A DNA stretch of 64,000 nt. Origin: Diplosphaera chodatii. Its lineage: Eukaryota; Chlorophyta; Trebouxiophyceae; Prasiolales; Stichococcaceae. Made by a program: the position numbers and the translations under genes. Location of the stretch: NCBI GenBank assembly GCA_032358165.1, contig JAALGY010000038.1:372001-436000 (forward strand). Reading direction: 5' to 3'. Shown piece by piece: positions 23,708 to 36,025 of the stretch. Position 1 is the stretch's first letter; every line of letters starts with the position of its first letter. The notes beneath the pieces are model-generated. The model worked only from the letters and a program-made list of their open reading frames with translations, searched no databases and was not told where the DNA came from.

Positions 23708-24226
23708 CTGCTTCAAAAGTACTCGTAGAAGGCATGTCTCGCTCGTGGTGGCCTGTAGCTCACCGTCAGCGCAGGGAAAGGGCAGTTGGCTAGGTCACTT
23801 ACAGCACGATAGGCCCGCAAGAGCGTTGCGCCAACAGACAACATCGTCAAAGTCTACCGTTGCAAGCTGGGGCTGAAGGGACTGTGCTACCACCTCGGCA
23901 TTCACATGTCATATGAATATGCACCGACTGCAAAACCATCTCCTGCAGCAACTCCATCTCGTGTATAGCATGCCCAGAAGGCCAGTGCACATGCAGCCAG
24001 ACGCAGCACGCTCAGCACGGCAGCTCTCGGCAGCTGCATCCTTCGACGCTGCTGCCAATGCAAGACCAGCACCGACCAGAGATCGGCCCGATCGATAGAT
24101 GTCACGATCAACCAAACATATACTGCATCTACAGACGACATCTGTACGATCGGCAGCCCTGCTTGCTGACCCGCAGCAGTCAAGCACAGGGGGCTCGATC
24201 CTGGAAGCCAGCTCGGGACACCCAGC
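23708..24226. other. intergenic, nothing recognised
   Basis: 3' UTR of the RRM gene and promoter of the F-box gene. No TGTAA found close to the stop, and no repeat. Confidence 0.45.
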
Positions 24227-27200
24227 ATGTCCCAGGGTTCGGGCTCCGAAGGCAGCCGCATGCGCCACAGCATGTCCTGCGGCGGCATCTGCGGCCTGCC
24301 CAGCGACGTGCTGGCGCGCATTTTCCGGGCCGTGCCGGATGAGTGGGCCAGGTGCTGCACGTCCCTCCGGAACCGTCCTTGCTGTCCTGCATGCGCTGCC
24401 AATGCAAGCGCCGATCCAATGAACATAAGAACGTATCGAAGCCTCCAGATCTGCAAGTTCCGGCCCACTGGGGCTGCTCACGCGTCGGGGCCACCTGCTG
24501 CTCATCGTGAACATGTCTCTTGAGCGACCAGGTGGTCAGCAACAAATCTTGGCAAAGTCGGACCTGTCGGAGGTCAACAGGGAGAGTTATGCATGACGAG
24601 TGTCAGCATCAGCGCGGTTGAATGTGTTGCCATGGCTGATCCGGTGGCCATTGTGCCTGGGGATCGCTGGCTTGCAGTGGCCTGGCACCTCACCTTCTGC
24701 CTTGTGTGCATGCGCTTTGCATCTGGCACGCCTCGCCAACGCAGTGATCCGGATCAAACATGTTTGCGGATGCACTGAGGAGACCGGCTGTTGTGCTAAC
24801 CGATGTTCAGGCGATGCAGTGGTCAGGCCGTATGCGGGTCACAATCAGCTCACATTCGAGAGCAAAAGCAAACTCTGATCGTGCAAGTGACCCATGCTTG
24901 CAGGCGGGAGCAGCTGCCGCTCACATGCCGGGCCTTTGCAGCCGCATGCGACGACATCATCTGGGACTCTGTGCGCGTGGACGCGCGGCAGTACAAGGAG
25001 CTGACGTACGCCAGCATGACATGGGAGCGAGTGCAGCCCTGGCTCATGAAGCGAGCCGGCAACATATCCGGCATCGACCTCAGGCATGCAGCTGGCAGCG
25101 TCCATCGCTATCTGCCATGCATGCAGCTGGCAATGTTTATCGCTATCTGCCATGCATGCAGCTGGAGCAGCTGATCTGGCGCCGATGTGCCTTGTACATG
25201 ACAGCAGCAGGGCAGAGCCTGTGGATGTCATTGCAGCATCATCTGCTGTTACATGCATGCAGGCTGAGCGACATCAGGGACAGTCGGAAGCAGTCGCTGC
25301 CCTCGGAAGGCGTCGACCAGCTGATCAATGGATTGCCCAACCTCAAGGACCTCACGCTGTACCTGCACAAGCCCGCCGAGGTGAGAGTTTACCGGGTTGG
25401 GGCTGCACAGTATTCTGCCAAGCGATTTCAGAACTGCACTCCTTTCCTACAAGTCTATCCATGTCATGCGCTGCTGGATGTGGTGACAACCCCACTGCAT
25501 GCAGCATACTTGGCCGCACCATGCTCAAGGGCACATCTGTAGATCACTAGCCCCTCCAGCCAGCTTACAATGATCTGGCTCCTGTGCTGACATTGGTGGG
25601 AATGAGTCGTGCACACGTCGGCTCTCGCGCACGAGCCGACGCACGCATATGCAGACATGTGGGCATCGAGCATCTCAGCAGCGTTGCGATGTCCCCGTGC
25701 TTCCATGCAGCGCTATGACAGCACAGTACCAGACGACGAGTCCGACTTTGTGGAGGAAGCCCTGCATGGCGCCGCAGCAGCCAGCCCGCGGGTGAGCGTG
25801 GATTCACTTTGGGCTGCGCCTGCACTCGATTCCTGCGTCTTGCCAACCTCATGCATGCAGGCTGTATATACTGCTACACTGCTAGCTGTCAATCTGTTGT
25901 CTGGTGACCTGCAGCCAGACATCATTGGTCTGATGTGCACTGCTTGCTGCTGTGCTGCAGGGCCGTCGCCATGGGGTGGGCTTTCACCCTGATGACCTGC
26001 ATGGCGGGCAGTTTGTTGCTCCGGATGGCGTGGACGATGATCACTTCGACTCGGACGGCGAGGTCAGCAGGCATCTGTGCCAGTCACCATGATGTGTTGC
26101 TGCAGACCCGTGATTCAGCAAGGTTTCAGAGTGCACTAACACAGGCGCTGTGATAAACGATGACTGCATTGCAGGATTTCTGTTGAGATGATGACATCCT
26201 GATTACTGAGCTTGCCCATCTGCAGGATGAGGAGATGCAAGCGGCCCCAGCCGATCCAGAAGCTGGCAGCTCTGACAACGACAGCGAAGACGGCGGCTCA
26301 GATGCCGAGGCAGACGAGGGCGGCAGAGGGCGGCGGCGGCGGCGGCGGCGGCGCAGCGGAAGGCGCGGCCGCTGCAGGCGATGCGCTGGCAGAGGGCTAT
26401 GCAGGCGGCGCCGGCAACTTTGACGGCGCCCACACGCCCGTGGACGCCGTGCTGGATGCCATCGCCGAAGTGGGGCGCGAGGCGACGTCGGTGGCATATG
26501 ACATGGAGCAGGCTGGGCACGTTGCAGCGGCAGCCTGGCTGCTGCTGTCCCGCGTCGAGCAGCTGGAGGACATGCTCAACTACGTCCACAACAGCCAGGC
26601 GCGCTGCTGCTCCTCCTGGCAATTTCACCACACCGTGCACAGCAGGCATGACGGTTGTTGCAGGCGGCGATTTGCTGCACCGCACCATGGCCAGCTGCAC
26701 ACTAATTTGTCCTAAGCTTGGGAGTCGAACTTCTGCTGCAGGGCATGGATGGCGATGCGCTGCATGCTGGCATCGCGGCAGCGCTGCAGCAGGCGCCCAC
26801 GGGCGACGGCCTCGCCTTCAGCGAGCTGATGGCGGCCGCCGACACCCTGATGCAGCAGGTGGCAGCCGCCGCACTCCCGCACCAGCCTGCCGGCCTGCCC
26901 GCGGACTTCATGCAGCAGGTCAGTGGGGCGGTGCATGCGGCTGCACAGGCGGCAGCAGCCGCAGAGGGCCCCAATGCTCTGGCTGCCGCCAGTGCTGCTG
27001 TAGCCACAGCTGCACAGGCCATCGTGCAGGAAGCCCTGGCAGCACCCGCCGCTGCAGCACAGCCACAGGCTCCTGACGCACCTGCGGCGCCGCACCACCA
27101 GGCAGCAGGCGCAGCAGCAGTTGCAGACGGCGCTGGCCATGCAGCAGACGCACCGGCAGCTGCAGATGCAGCACCGATGCAGGCAGCAGACGACCCTCAC

Positions 27201-30200
27201 CTTCACGAAGCCGCCGCTGCAGCAGATGAAATGCTATCAGCCCCAGCCCCATTGGCAGCGCAGGCAGCTGCAGATGCTGCAGCAGGCGGGCAGCCTGTGG
27301 ACCCGCAGCATGCCGCTGCCCAGCCAGTTGCGCCCGAGGCCCCTCAGCAGCCGGAGCATGCAGCCGCAGCCGAAGCGCAGCCGCCCAATGCTCCAGCAGC
27401 TGCGTTGGCGATCATGCATCAGGGAGGTGCCGCAGCGGCGGTCCCAGACGCAGCAGGCCCCGATACAGCAGCAGACGGCGCAGCGCCTCCAGGAGCAGCG
27501 TTAGCAGCCGTCCACGCGGCTATGCAGCCGGTCGTGCAGCAGGCCATGGCCGTCCTCCTTGCACACGCAGCGGGCGCAGGCGACGAGGGCCAAGCCGTGG
27601 AGGCTGGCCATGCCCTGCAAGCAACAGTGCAGCAGGCGCTAGACGCCCTGGCTGCACAGGAGGGAGCTGCGGGCGGTGATCCTGCGCCGGGTTTGGCCGC
27701 TCAGGCGGCGGCCGCGGCTGCAGCCCAGGTGCACGAGCTGGCTAATGCTGCAGCGGCCGGTGCACTTGCCGCACCAGCGCCAGCTATCCATGCTGCCATA
27801 GAAGCCCTGCAAGAGGCGCTGCAGGCACACGAAGCCGCTGCAGCTGACGCTGCGCCTGCGCAGCCAGCGCCGGCGGCGCAGCACCCACAGTGCGCCTTCC
27901 TTTGCCACCGCTCAGCTCTGCATGATTTCACATGCACTACAACACCATCTGTTGCTGTCACACTGACGTCTATATTACCAGGGTGATCAAGCATGCTGTG
28001 GAAGGCTTCACAGCAGATCGCGCTGCATGCACTGCACCGCTCTGGATGCATTCGCTGAGCACGGGACATGGAAACAATATGTAGGTGGGTGCCGCCGCCG
28101 CCGCCGCCGCCGTCGGGCCTCGCCACCCTGGGGCCCAAGGAGCTGCAGTCCGTCGCCGGGTGCCGGCAGCTGCGGCGCCTGGAGCTGGACGTGAGCCTGC
28201 GGTCTGCAGCCCTGGGCGTCGCGGCGGTGCAGCTGGTCGCCCAGTCCTGCACCAACCTGGAGGTGTGTTGCTTGGACTGGCACCAAGACCAAGCTCAGGC
28301 TGGTCGCCATGCCATGCTCTACTCTGGACATGTTTGGCCTGCACCCTGGAGATGTGTGATGCACCAGGGCTGCGCATGGCAGTGCATCAAACTGTCACCA
28401 TGCCACATGCAAATGTCGTGTGCATCGCGGTGTGCACCGACTGATGGACATTCTGGGCGTCAGTCGACGCGCACCACACGGCACTTGCCTCCTGGCTTGA
28501 TGAAGGCCTGCTTGCCACCACGGTGCATCTCAAGTCTGCCACATGTAGGGTGGGTTCGGCTCCATTACCAAGCCCGTTGCGTGTGACGCCCAGTGGTTGC
28601 TAAAAGGGTAGGACAGCTGCATGCAGGAGCTGTATGTCGAGGTGACGGTGCTGTCGCGGGACTACGGCGCCGCGACGCTGCCGTTCCCGGACGCGCTGCT
28701 GCGCCTGCCCCGCCTCCGCGCTCTGTCCCTGCAGATCCCCTGCGCGGTACATGCAGCCTGATTTCACGTTCAGGCTGACAGGCTCAGTGAGAGTCTTGTA
28801 GCCGTACATCAGCTGAGCAGTCAACAGGCACCATGGTGTGATGTAAATTGCTACGGGCTCAGCAAATGCACAGCAAGGTGTCATCCCGGCTGATTGGAAC
28901 CACGATCCTGAAGTGCTGCTGCTGACCTCATCTTGCCGTGTTCGGCTGGTGTTGTCCACAGTGCAGTCGAAGCGCTTTGTGCAATGCAGGCTGAGCACAG
29001 AAACGTGACAGTGCGCTGACTTGTAGTCAGAGCCAGCCTGCATGGACAAATTTGCTCACGCTGCACTGTGGGCCGCATCAAATGTAACAGCATGGTTGCG
29101 CTGCTGCAGGCAGACTTGCTCTGGTCACATCGCTCTGGTGAACCGGGGCCGGTCCCTGGACCTGCAGTCCACCCTGTGCTGCGCCAGCACCACATCCCAT
29201 GTTTCCTGGTCGCAGGCGGGCTCCATGCCGGACGGCATCACGGCGCTGACCAGCCTGCGGAGCCTGTCCCTGAGCGCGCCCTTCGCCCCGCGGCGCGGCC
29301 TGCCGCCCGGCTTCGGCGCGCTGCCGCTCGCGAACCTCACCCTGTGGCAGGGCGACCTATCGGGCGCGGCCGCCACGCAGGAGCTGCAGGGCCTGACTGG
29401 CCTGGAGGTGACTGTTTCCGCTGGGAGACGCCTTTTGCATTCCTGTGTTGGGATGTTGCATGGATGTCATAGACACCAGAGGCACAAGTTGTCTGCTGCT
29501 GCTGCTGCCGCCAACAGGCAGCGGCCACCAACACTGCATTAGACACCGTGGCGCTGCAGCAGCTGGCGCGCCCTGATGCATGCAGCTGCTGATGCGGTGC
29601 TATCTGACTTCCTGCATGCAGACGCTGAGCCTGGGGAACTGCGGGCTGCGCACGTTCCCACAGTCCCTGACGGGGCTGACCAACCTGGTGTGGTGCGACC
29701 TGAGCCACAACTACGCCCTGGTGCGCGACCTGTGCTGATCCATGCAAGAGTGTTTGAGTCTAATCAGGCATGGATGAGAGGGATGGAGCACCGTCCAGTT
29801 GTTTGCTGCTGCAACCCGTCGCTTGTGCTCTCATCGCCTCCGACAGCCCCAAGGCATGAGTGACAGGCTGGCACGTGCATGTCAGAGCATGTCACCAGCA
29901 TGGGAAGCTATGCAGGCCTTGCGACTGCTGACCGCTGCCATAACAGGGTGAGTCGCTGGCGGCGCAGCCCGCGACGCTGCTGACGCGCCTGACTGGGCTG
30001 GCGACGCTGCAGGTCCGCCGCTCTGGCCACTGGCAGGAGGTGCGGCTGGTGCCCCTGTACAGCATCGCAGGCCGGCTTGCTACCTGCAACGCAACTCGCA
30101 GCATGGCTGCTCGATCAGCCACGACAGTGAAGCAGGGTGTGCAGCTGCAGCACTAAAGTGGGCTTCGAACTCGTCAAGCTGCTCAGGCGTGCGATCCAGA

Positions 30201-31116
30201 TGCAATGCCAAAAGACAAGCAACACACAGGGGTCACTCCTCTGCAGATGTTTGTGCTTGCTGCTATCTGTACAGTGCTACTGCAGCCTGCAGCCTGCAGA
30301 GCATGTACGAAGGTGTCAAGCGGGTGCAAGGCTGGGTGCAGGAGCCGGCCTGCATCGCTGCGATGCCGCTGCTGCGGGGCAGCACCGGGCTGCCGCTGCC
30401 GCCGGAGTTCGCCAACCTGGACGCGGCAGATGCGGAGGAGGACATCGCCGCCGCCATCGCCGCCGCCAGCATGGAGCCCGGGGGCCAGGCCGGTGAGCAG
30501 ACGCACCAGACCCGACACCCCCGGCAGCTCCTGACCGGCCTGCCCCGTCATCAGGGCGCTGCCAACCCGGTGGTGCTGCACAAATGACGCCCCCAGTGTC
30601 CACGGAATGCCACGTTCAACAGTATCGATACAGTCGGGCACAATTTTGGCGCCATCCTGCAATGCAGCGGCGGAGGAGGGAGATGCCGCCGCCGCCGCCG
30701 CCGGCCCCGTCGCTCCCGCGGCTGCGGCCGATGCACCGGACGATGTGGAGGAGCAGCTGCTGGCCGCTGCGCTGGCTGCGTCTATGGAGGACCATCAGCG
30801 GCAGCAGCAGGAGCAACAGCACATCGGCCCGGCTGCAGCGGGTGCAGCTGCGGCGGGTGGAGATGCTCCCATGGCCGAAGCGGCCACCGATGGTGCAGGT
30901 GCTGCTGCTGGAGGTGGCGCCGCCGCTGCTGCGCCGGCCGCAGACCCCGGCGCAGCTGCTGCCGGCGCGGCCAATGCCGCTGCCGTGGGCGCTGATGGTG
31001 GAGGCGGCGCAGCGCCAGAGGCGGCAGCAGCCCTGCCCGAGCAGCATGCGGAGGCAGGAAGCAGCACAGCCGAGGATGGTGGCGCGGTGCCGATGCAGGA
31101 GGATCATGCTGCTTGA
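24227..31116 (+). CDS. large F-box/LRR protein with Ala-rich insert and UIM-like C-terminus
   Basis: Fourteen exons: 24227-24351, 24904-25083, 25263-25380, 25711-25791, 25961-26062, 26226-about 26634, 26742-27889, 28085-28262, 28627-28746, 29216-29407, 29622-29720, 29947-30012, 30300-30492, 30668-31116, roughly 1140-1150 residues. Exons 1-2 give an F-box (LPSDVLARIFRAVPDEW ... LPLTCRAFAAACDDIIW). Exon 3 starts leucine-rich repeats (GLPNLKDLTLYL), resumed in exons 8-12 (CRQLRRLELDV, LPRLRALSLQI, LTSLRSLSLSA, TLSLGNCGLRTFP, LTGLATLQ). In between are an acidic stretch and a huge Ala/Gln/Pro-rich exon 7. Exons 13 and 14 each carry a helix like a ubiquitin-interacting motif (VEEQLLAAALAASMED is the better one). 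F-box/LRR proteins are substrate receptors of SCF ubiquitin ligases. Intron 2 uses a GC donor. All joins keep phase except inside exon 6, where the frame changes at a GGC run. The exon 6 donor (26598 GC or 26634 GT) is uncertain. Confidence 0.75.
25084..25165 (+). repeat. 35-bp tandem repeat in intron 2 of the F-box gene
   Basis: Units at 25084-25118 and 25119-25153 plus a partial third copy, each starting GCATGCAGCTGG. The first unit begins exactly at the GC donor of the intron. Confidence 0.85.
26327..26352 (+). repeat. GGC trinucleotide run at an apparent frame break
   Basis: Exon 6 of the F-box gene is read in one frame before this run (acidic DAEADEGG) and must be read in another after it (AEGAAAAGDALAEGY). 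The first frame stops at about 26424. Removing one G at the start of the run would restore a continuous frame. Confidence 0.7.
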
Positions 31117-31783
31117 GGCGTTGGGTACACAGCCGATGCAAACATGCAAGATCCAGTGGCCATCTGCTGAGAAGCACTGAATGGCAGGCCTCAATAGACC
31201 TGCATCGCTCATGTTTGCAGTCTAGGCCATGACACCATGGCCGCCACATGCCACCAGTGCCACCCAGGGCATGTGCGCTTGTTTGTTGCATCATGTAGGC
31301 TGCCTGAGACACCGCGCAGAAGGTGTACGTATGTGTGTGCGCAAGATGCTGCAGCCCTGCATAAGGGCTCTCGTCTTGCATGCTGTGAGCACCTGACCCG
31401 GCAGCGAGCGGTGTCAGGCCAGCGGCTTACAGGCGGTAGTGCCTCGGGCCTGCCAGCTTTGCAGATGGGGCAGAGGTGCTGCTGTGTTTCATTGTCTGCG
31501 AATGTCTTTGCATGTTAGGCGAACCTTGCAGGTGCAGGATGTGCACATCTGTATGCTAGGCAGTGAATGTCCAGGCAGCACTTCAGGTTGCCAGTGCAGT
31601 GTGTGAAATGCAGCGCGACTTGTACACAGTAGCAACTGCTACTGATGCATGTTGTTTGTTAAGACACAGTTCCAGAGCGCCGTAGACCAACTGTTCCACA
31701 CCACACGTCGAGCTCAGGTCTAAAGTTCGTCATCAGGCATTGCAGGCAAGCGTGTCATGGCCTGTCAGATCACGAGCCGCACA
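31117..31783. other. convergent 3' region
   Basis: No coding signal between the stops of the F-box gene (+) and the coiled-coil gene (-). A TTACA at 31427 reads TGTAA on the minus strand. Confidence 0.5.
31427..31431 (-). terminator. TGTAA polyadenylation signal (candidate, minus strand)
   Basis: About 355 bases downstream of the stop of the minus-strand coiled-coil gene. Confidence 0.4.
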
Positions 31784-34700
31784 CTACTGACCCATTACAC
31801 CGAGACCACCCAGCATCCGCCGCCACAGGCCGACGCCCCGCAGCCCCGCCGCTTGTTCCGTGATGTGCCTCGCAGCCGCAATGGCGACCTCGGCGGCGGG
31901 CGCCGGCGGCGACGGCGCCGGCACCGCTGGGCTCGCCGCCTCCTTTTCTGCTATCGCTGCCGCTGCCACAACACAATTAGCTGCATTGCCACCTGCAGCC
32001 CTGCCCGGCGCTGCACTTGCGGCCGGCAGCACCGGGGCGGCCGCCGCCCTGTAGGGGGTCCTCGCAGCCGTGAGAGCCGCGTCCGCCTCCACCGCCGCCG
32101 CCAGGTGGCGCTTGCGCGCCAGCCGCCGCTCCAGGGCATCCCCCGGCGTGACGGCCGGGGTGTGGGACTGCAGAGCCAGCCGCGGGTCCAGCCCACTTTT
32201 TGGCGTCACCGCAGGGGCGCAGTCACTTGCTCCCAGCTGGCCAGCTGTGTCACCCCCGCATGCGGTCACTGCAGCAGGAGCCGCTGCCGGGCTGCCGACC
32301 TCTGCTGCGCGGCCTGCTGCCTGCGGTTGGCCGGGGGCTGAGGCGTCGGTGGCGACGGCGCTGCCGAAAGCCGCGGCGCTGCTCCACGACAGCGGCAGGT
32401 CCTGGTCCAGGGTGGCCGAGAGGTGCGCGAGCGCCGCCAGCTTGCCGTCCATGTCGAACTGCGGGACCCGCAGCCTGGCCCGCTTGCTCTGCATCCCACA
32501 CATGCCAATGCATTTTGTGGACAGGAAAGTGGCACAGCAGCTCGTGGCACTGGTAAATCATTTGTGAGCTGACCTCTCATGCCATGTCCTGCACATGCCG
32601 CTTCAGCACGGGCAGCTTCGCAAGAGCCATGCAGTGTTGATGCGCAATATCTGGCTGCGCCGCTATCAGGCTCAAGCCTGCGCAGCAAGGCAGCGGATGC
32701 GCACCTGTCTTGTTCTGAGCATGCTGCAGCGCGGCGTGGTGTTGCCCATGGCCTCTGCAGACGCGGTCTCCGCCACAGGCTGCGCAACCAGCGGCTGTCC
32801 GGCAGCAGTGCTGCCCTTCTGAGCCACCGAGCCGCTCTCAGCCAAGCCAGCTACAGCTTGCTGCACCTGTGCGCTGCCGCCAGGCTGCGACACCCTGCTG
32901 CCAAGCGTGCAGGCGGAGAGCCGCGCCTCAGCTGCGGCGATGCTGGATCGCAGGTCGAGCGCCCGCTGCTGGCTCGCCGGGCTGCGGCGGGCGCCTGTAG
33001 CAACCATCATAGTGTGTAAACTGTCGCAGGACAGCGCTACAGCGTGTTCACGCTCAAATTCTAGGTGGCACAACAGCATACGGGGGCTGTGCATGCATTT
33101 CATTTTCGGCTTGTAGCGAGGTGCCACACAGCAGGCGCACCATCAGACGGCAGCCGCCCCAGGGATCGTGCAGCCGCATGCACACTGGCCGCGTGCCCCT
33201 GCTGCGCGCTGCTTGCAGTGGTTGCCCCGACGCCAGAGCGGCCGCTGCTGCAGTCGCTGCCGGCGATGGCGGGCGTGCGCCGGCAGGCCGGCCGGACGGT
33301 CGTCAGCACGGGGCCGGCCGAGCGGCAGGCGGGCCTGCCGGAGCTGCTGTCACATCGCTCCCGCCGCTGCAGGCCCAGCGCCGCCGCCAGCGTCGCCACC
33401 GCAGGGCCGCCGCCGCCGGCCGCGAGCTCCCCCAGCGCGGTCGACAGCCGCGCCTGCGGCGCCAGCAGGCGGCGTGAGCAGGGAGGCGGCGGTGCCCGCT
33501 TGGGGTGACCTGCGCCTGAGGGTCGTGCCCCAAAGTACCAAGAGTGTCAAGTGCAAGCTGAGAGCCTTCTGGAGCATGGGTGGAGGCTGCGTGCCTGCGT
33601 GGCGGCCATCTGCGAGACCGACGCCCGCCAGTCGGCCAGCACGCGCGCCAGCTGCTGCTGCGCCGAGCGGGCTGCCCCGGTTGCAGCCTCCAGCTGCTCC
33701 TGCGCGCCACACGGAGGCGGGTCAGCGCCTGTTGACGCCATGGCATCTTGCCACCCCTACACCAAGGCTGGCGCCTCGGATGCGGTCCGTATGCATGGCC
33801 GCCGTCCAACTGAGGGAGCCCCGAGGGCAGTGCGCCCCACGCAGCAGGCACTGCTGTGCTTGTTAGGCGACCAGTGGGCACGTCCTTCATGCCAGCTGGT
33901 GCGGAAGAACAGCACCTGGAGGTCGGCTGCCCGGGCGTCGCTTGCCGACAGAGCCGCCCGCAGCTCTGCAGCCTCCGCAGCCGAGGCCGCTAGCGCCGCC
34001 TCCGCCGCCGCCAGGCGCGCAGCGACGGGTGCGTCGCCGGCCGGGGCGCCGCCGGCTGCTGCGGTGAGCGAGCAGTCGGCAGGGGAGCTGGGGGATGCCG
34101 GGTCCAGGGCGGCGCAGCTGCGGATGCTGTCCAGGCGGCACTGCAGGTCCTGCAGAAACGGGCACTGGCGAAGGCATCATGCCCGAGACGCATTGGCATG
34201 GCATGGCAGGAACTTGATTCGTGTCGAAAACGATGCAGCTCGAGCGTGATGGAGCTGTGCCACGGTTAGCGACTGTCGCTCAGTCACTGTCACTGCTGGG
34301 CATCATGCCGACCTGTACCGCAGGAGTGATGCCAACATGCTGCACACTGAATGCATGCCACAGCGCGGGTTCAGCTCACCTCCAGCAGCGCCGCCATGCC
34401 GGTGGCGTCCCGCCCCAGCCGTGCAGCCGCCGAGTCCTGCGGCGGGCCGTGGCCGCAGCCCGAAGACATCCAAAGCCCCGCCGCCGGCGTCGCGTCGGCC
34501 GCGCCGGATGCCGCCGCTGCGGGCGTCGCCAGCACGCGGGCCACCAGCTCGCTGGCTGGCGTGGCGCTGCCGCCGGGGATACTCAGACCGCCGGGGTCCG
34601 GTGTCCACCAGGGACCGGACGTGCGCGGGGAGTCCGGCTCGCTGGCCTCTGCTGGCACACCCTGCAGCGGCGCGTGCGCGTGGTTGCTAAGCTGCTGCCG

Positions 34701-36025
34701 AGGGACTGCAATGGCTTGCCTGAGCATGCAGCACACGTCTTCTGCTTCCAGGTGAACTGAAAACAAGCAAGCGTGCCTGCAGGAGGCTGGGCGCGGGGGA
34801 GGTGCAGCCGTGCGCAGCGGCGCCGGCGGACATGATGAAGCGCAGCTCCGCGAGGTCGGCCTTGCGCCTCGCCTCCAGCGCCGCCTCCTGCTGCCGCAGG
34901 CTGCGCTCCTGCAGCGTGCGGCATCAGCAGCAGGTCAGCGACGGCCCGTCGGCGCGCCCAGATGGCCTGCCGGCCAATGCCCAGCCCCGCATCAGATGTG
35001 AGCGCGTGCTGATGAGTGTGTGTCGGTCGGCGCACCGCTGTAGGCGTGCCGCAGCGGCTGCCGCCGCCGAGCATGTCGGAAACGGCAGCGCTGACGGGCG
35101 ACGCTGGCTTGCTGCAGCTGGCGGCGGCAGCAGCATCTGTCGGGGCCGCCTCTGCTGCTGCGGTGCATGACGCCGCCTCATCTTGCTGCACCTGAGGCCC
35201 CGAGCTGGCTGCTGGCTGCCAGCAGCCCTCAGCTGCTCCATGCAACGCCACAGTGTCTGGTGCTGGCGAAGCGCCGCCCGCATCCCCAGCCGTGTCGCTG
35301 CAGTGCGAACTGCTGCAGCACACCATAGCTGCCGAGGCAGCTGGACTGCTGGGCCTGCCCCCCGCAGCATCCAGTGCGCTGCCGCCATCGGATGCCGCAC
35401 GCAGCGACCCCTCACCCAGCCGCAGGCGCTTGAGCGGCGACTCCAGCTGCTCTGGGCTGGCTGGCGCTTCCGGGGACTCCGCTGAAGCATCATGCGGATG
35501 CTGCTGCCGCTGGCCATAAATCTGGGCGTTGCCTACCAGGGTTTCTGCGTGCTGCCCACCCTCGCACCACACGCTGCTGCCCATCACATCGCCGCTGCTG
35601 TTTTCGGCACCATGGCCGCTGTTCAGCGACCAGCACACCGGGCTCATGCTGGTGCTGCTGCTGCCGTCGGCGCCGCTGACACTGGCGGCAAGCCCAGTTG
35701 GAAACCCTGGGCTGCTGGTGCCGGATGTGGCGGCTGCCTGAGGTCTGTTTGCCAGCACACGCCGGACCTCGCTGCTGCTGGGGCGCCAGGCTTCGAAGCT
35801 GATGGGTATGTCGCAGCCACGGTCTGCGGCGTCGTCGGCTGCGCAGGTGGAAGCTGTGTCATGTCTGCTGCAAGCCTTGCTGTGGTCACTGCACTTGCCG
35901 CTACGGGGCCGGTGGACCGGCAGCGCCTGCAAAGCTGTCTCCAGCGGGCTCAGCGGCACGCGGGCACAGCCGGGCTGGACTAACGCAGCGTCCTCCCACA
36001 GCGGGTTGTCCACACTGGATCGCAT
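31784..36025 (-). CDS. unrecognised coiled-coil, low-complexity protein
   Basis: Minus-strand exons that join in phase: 36025-35036, 34908-34777, 34661-34380, 34149-33916, 33699-33595, then 33453 downward, about 32998 downward, and a last exon ending at the TAG at 31784. Junctions after 33453 are not fully resolved. Exon 1 (about 330 residues) is Ser/Pro/Ala-rich with a basic SPLKRLRLG patch. Exons 2, 4, 5 and 7 contain short heptad-like helices such as ERSLRQQEAALEARRKADLAELR, DLQCRLDSIRS, RLAAAEAALAASAAEAAELRAAL and QQQLARVLADW. The C-terminal exon is Ala-rich and ends GLWRRMLGGLGVMGQ. I do not recognise a family; a structural or scaffold role is possible but only a guess. Two introns appear to use GC donors (34776 and 33594). 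The start at 36025 is the first ATG in the open frame, and an upstream exon is possible. Confidence 0.5.

Noticed and set aside
23370..23735. Minus-strand Arg/His-rich open frame opposite the Gly-rich tail
   Set aside because: Purely the complement of GGN codons of the RRM protein.
26718..27986. A 422-codon Ala-rich open frame that could be taken as a gene
   Set aside because: It lies between a clean acceptor at 26742 and a donor at 27889 that keep phase with LRR exons on one side and the acidic exon on the other, so it is an internal exon.
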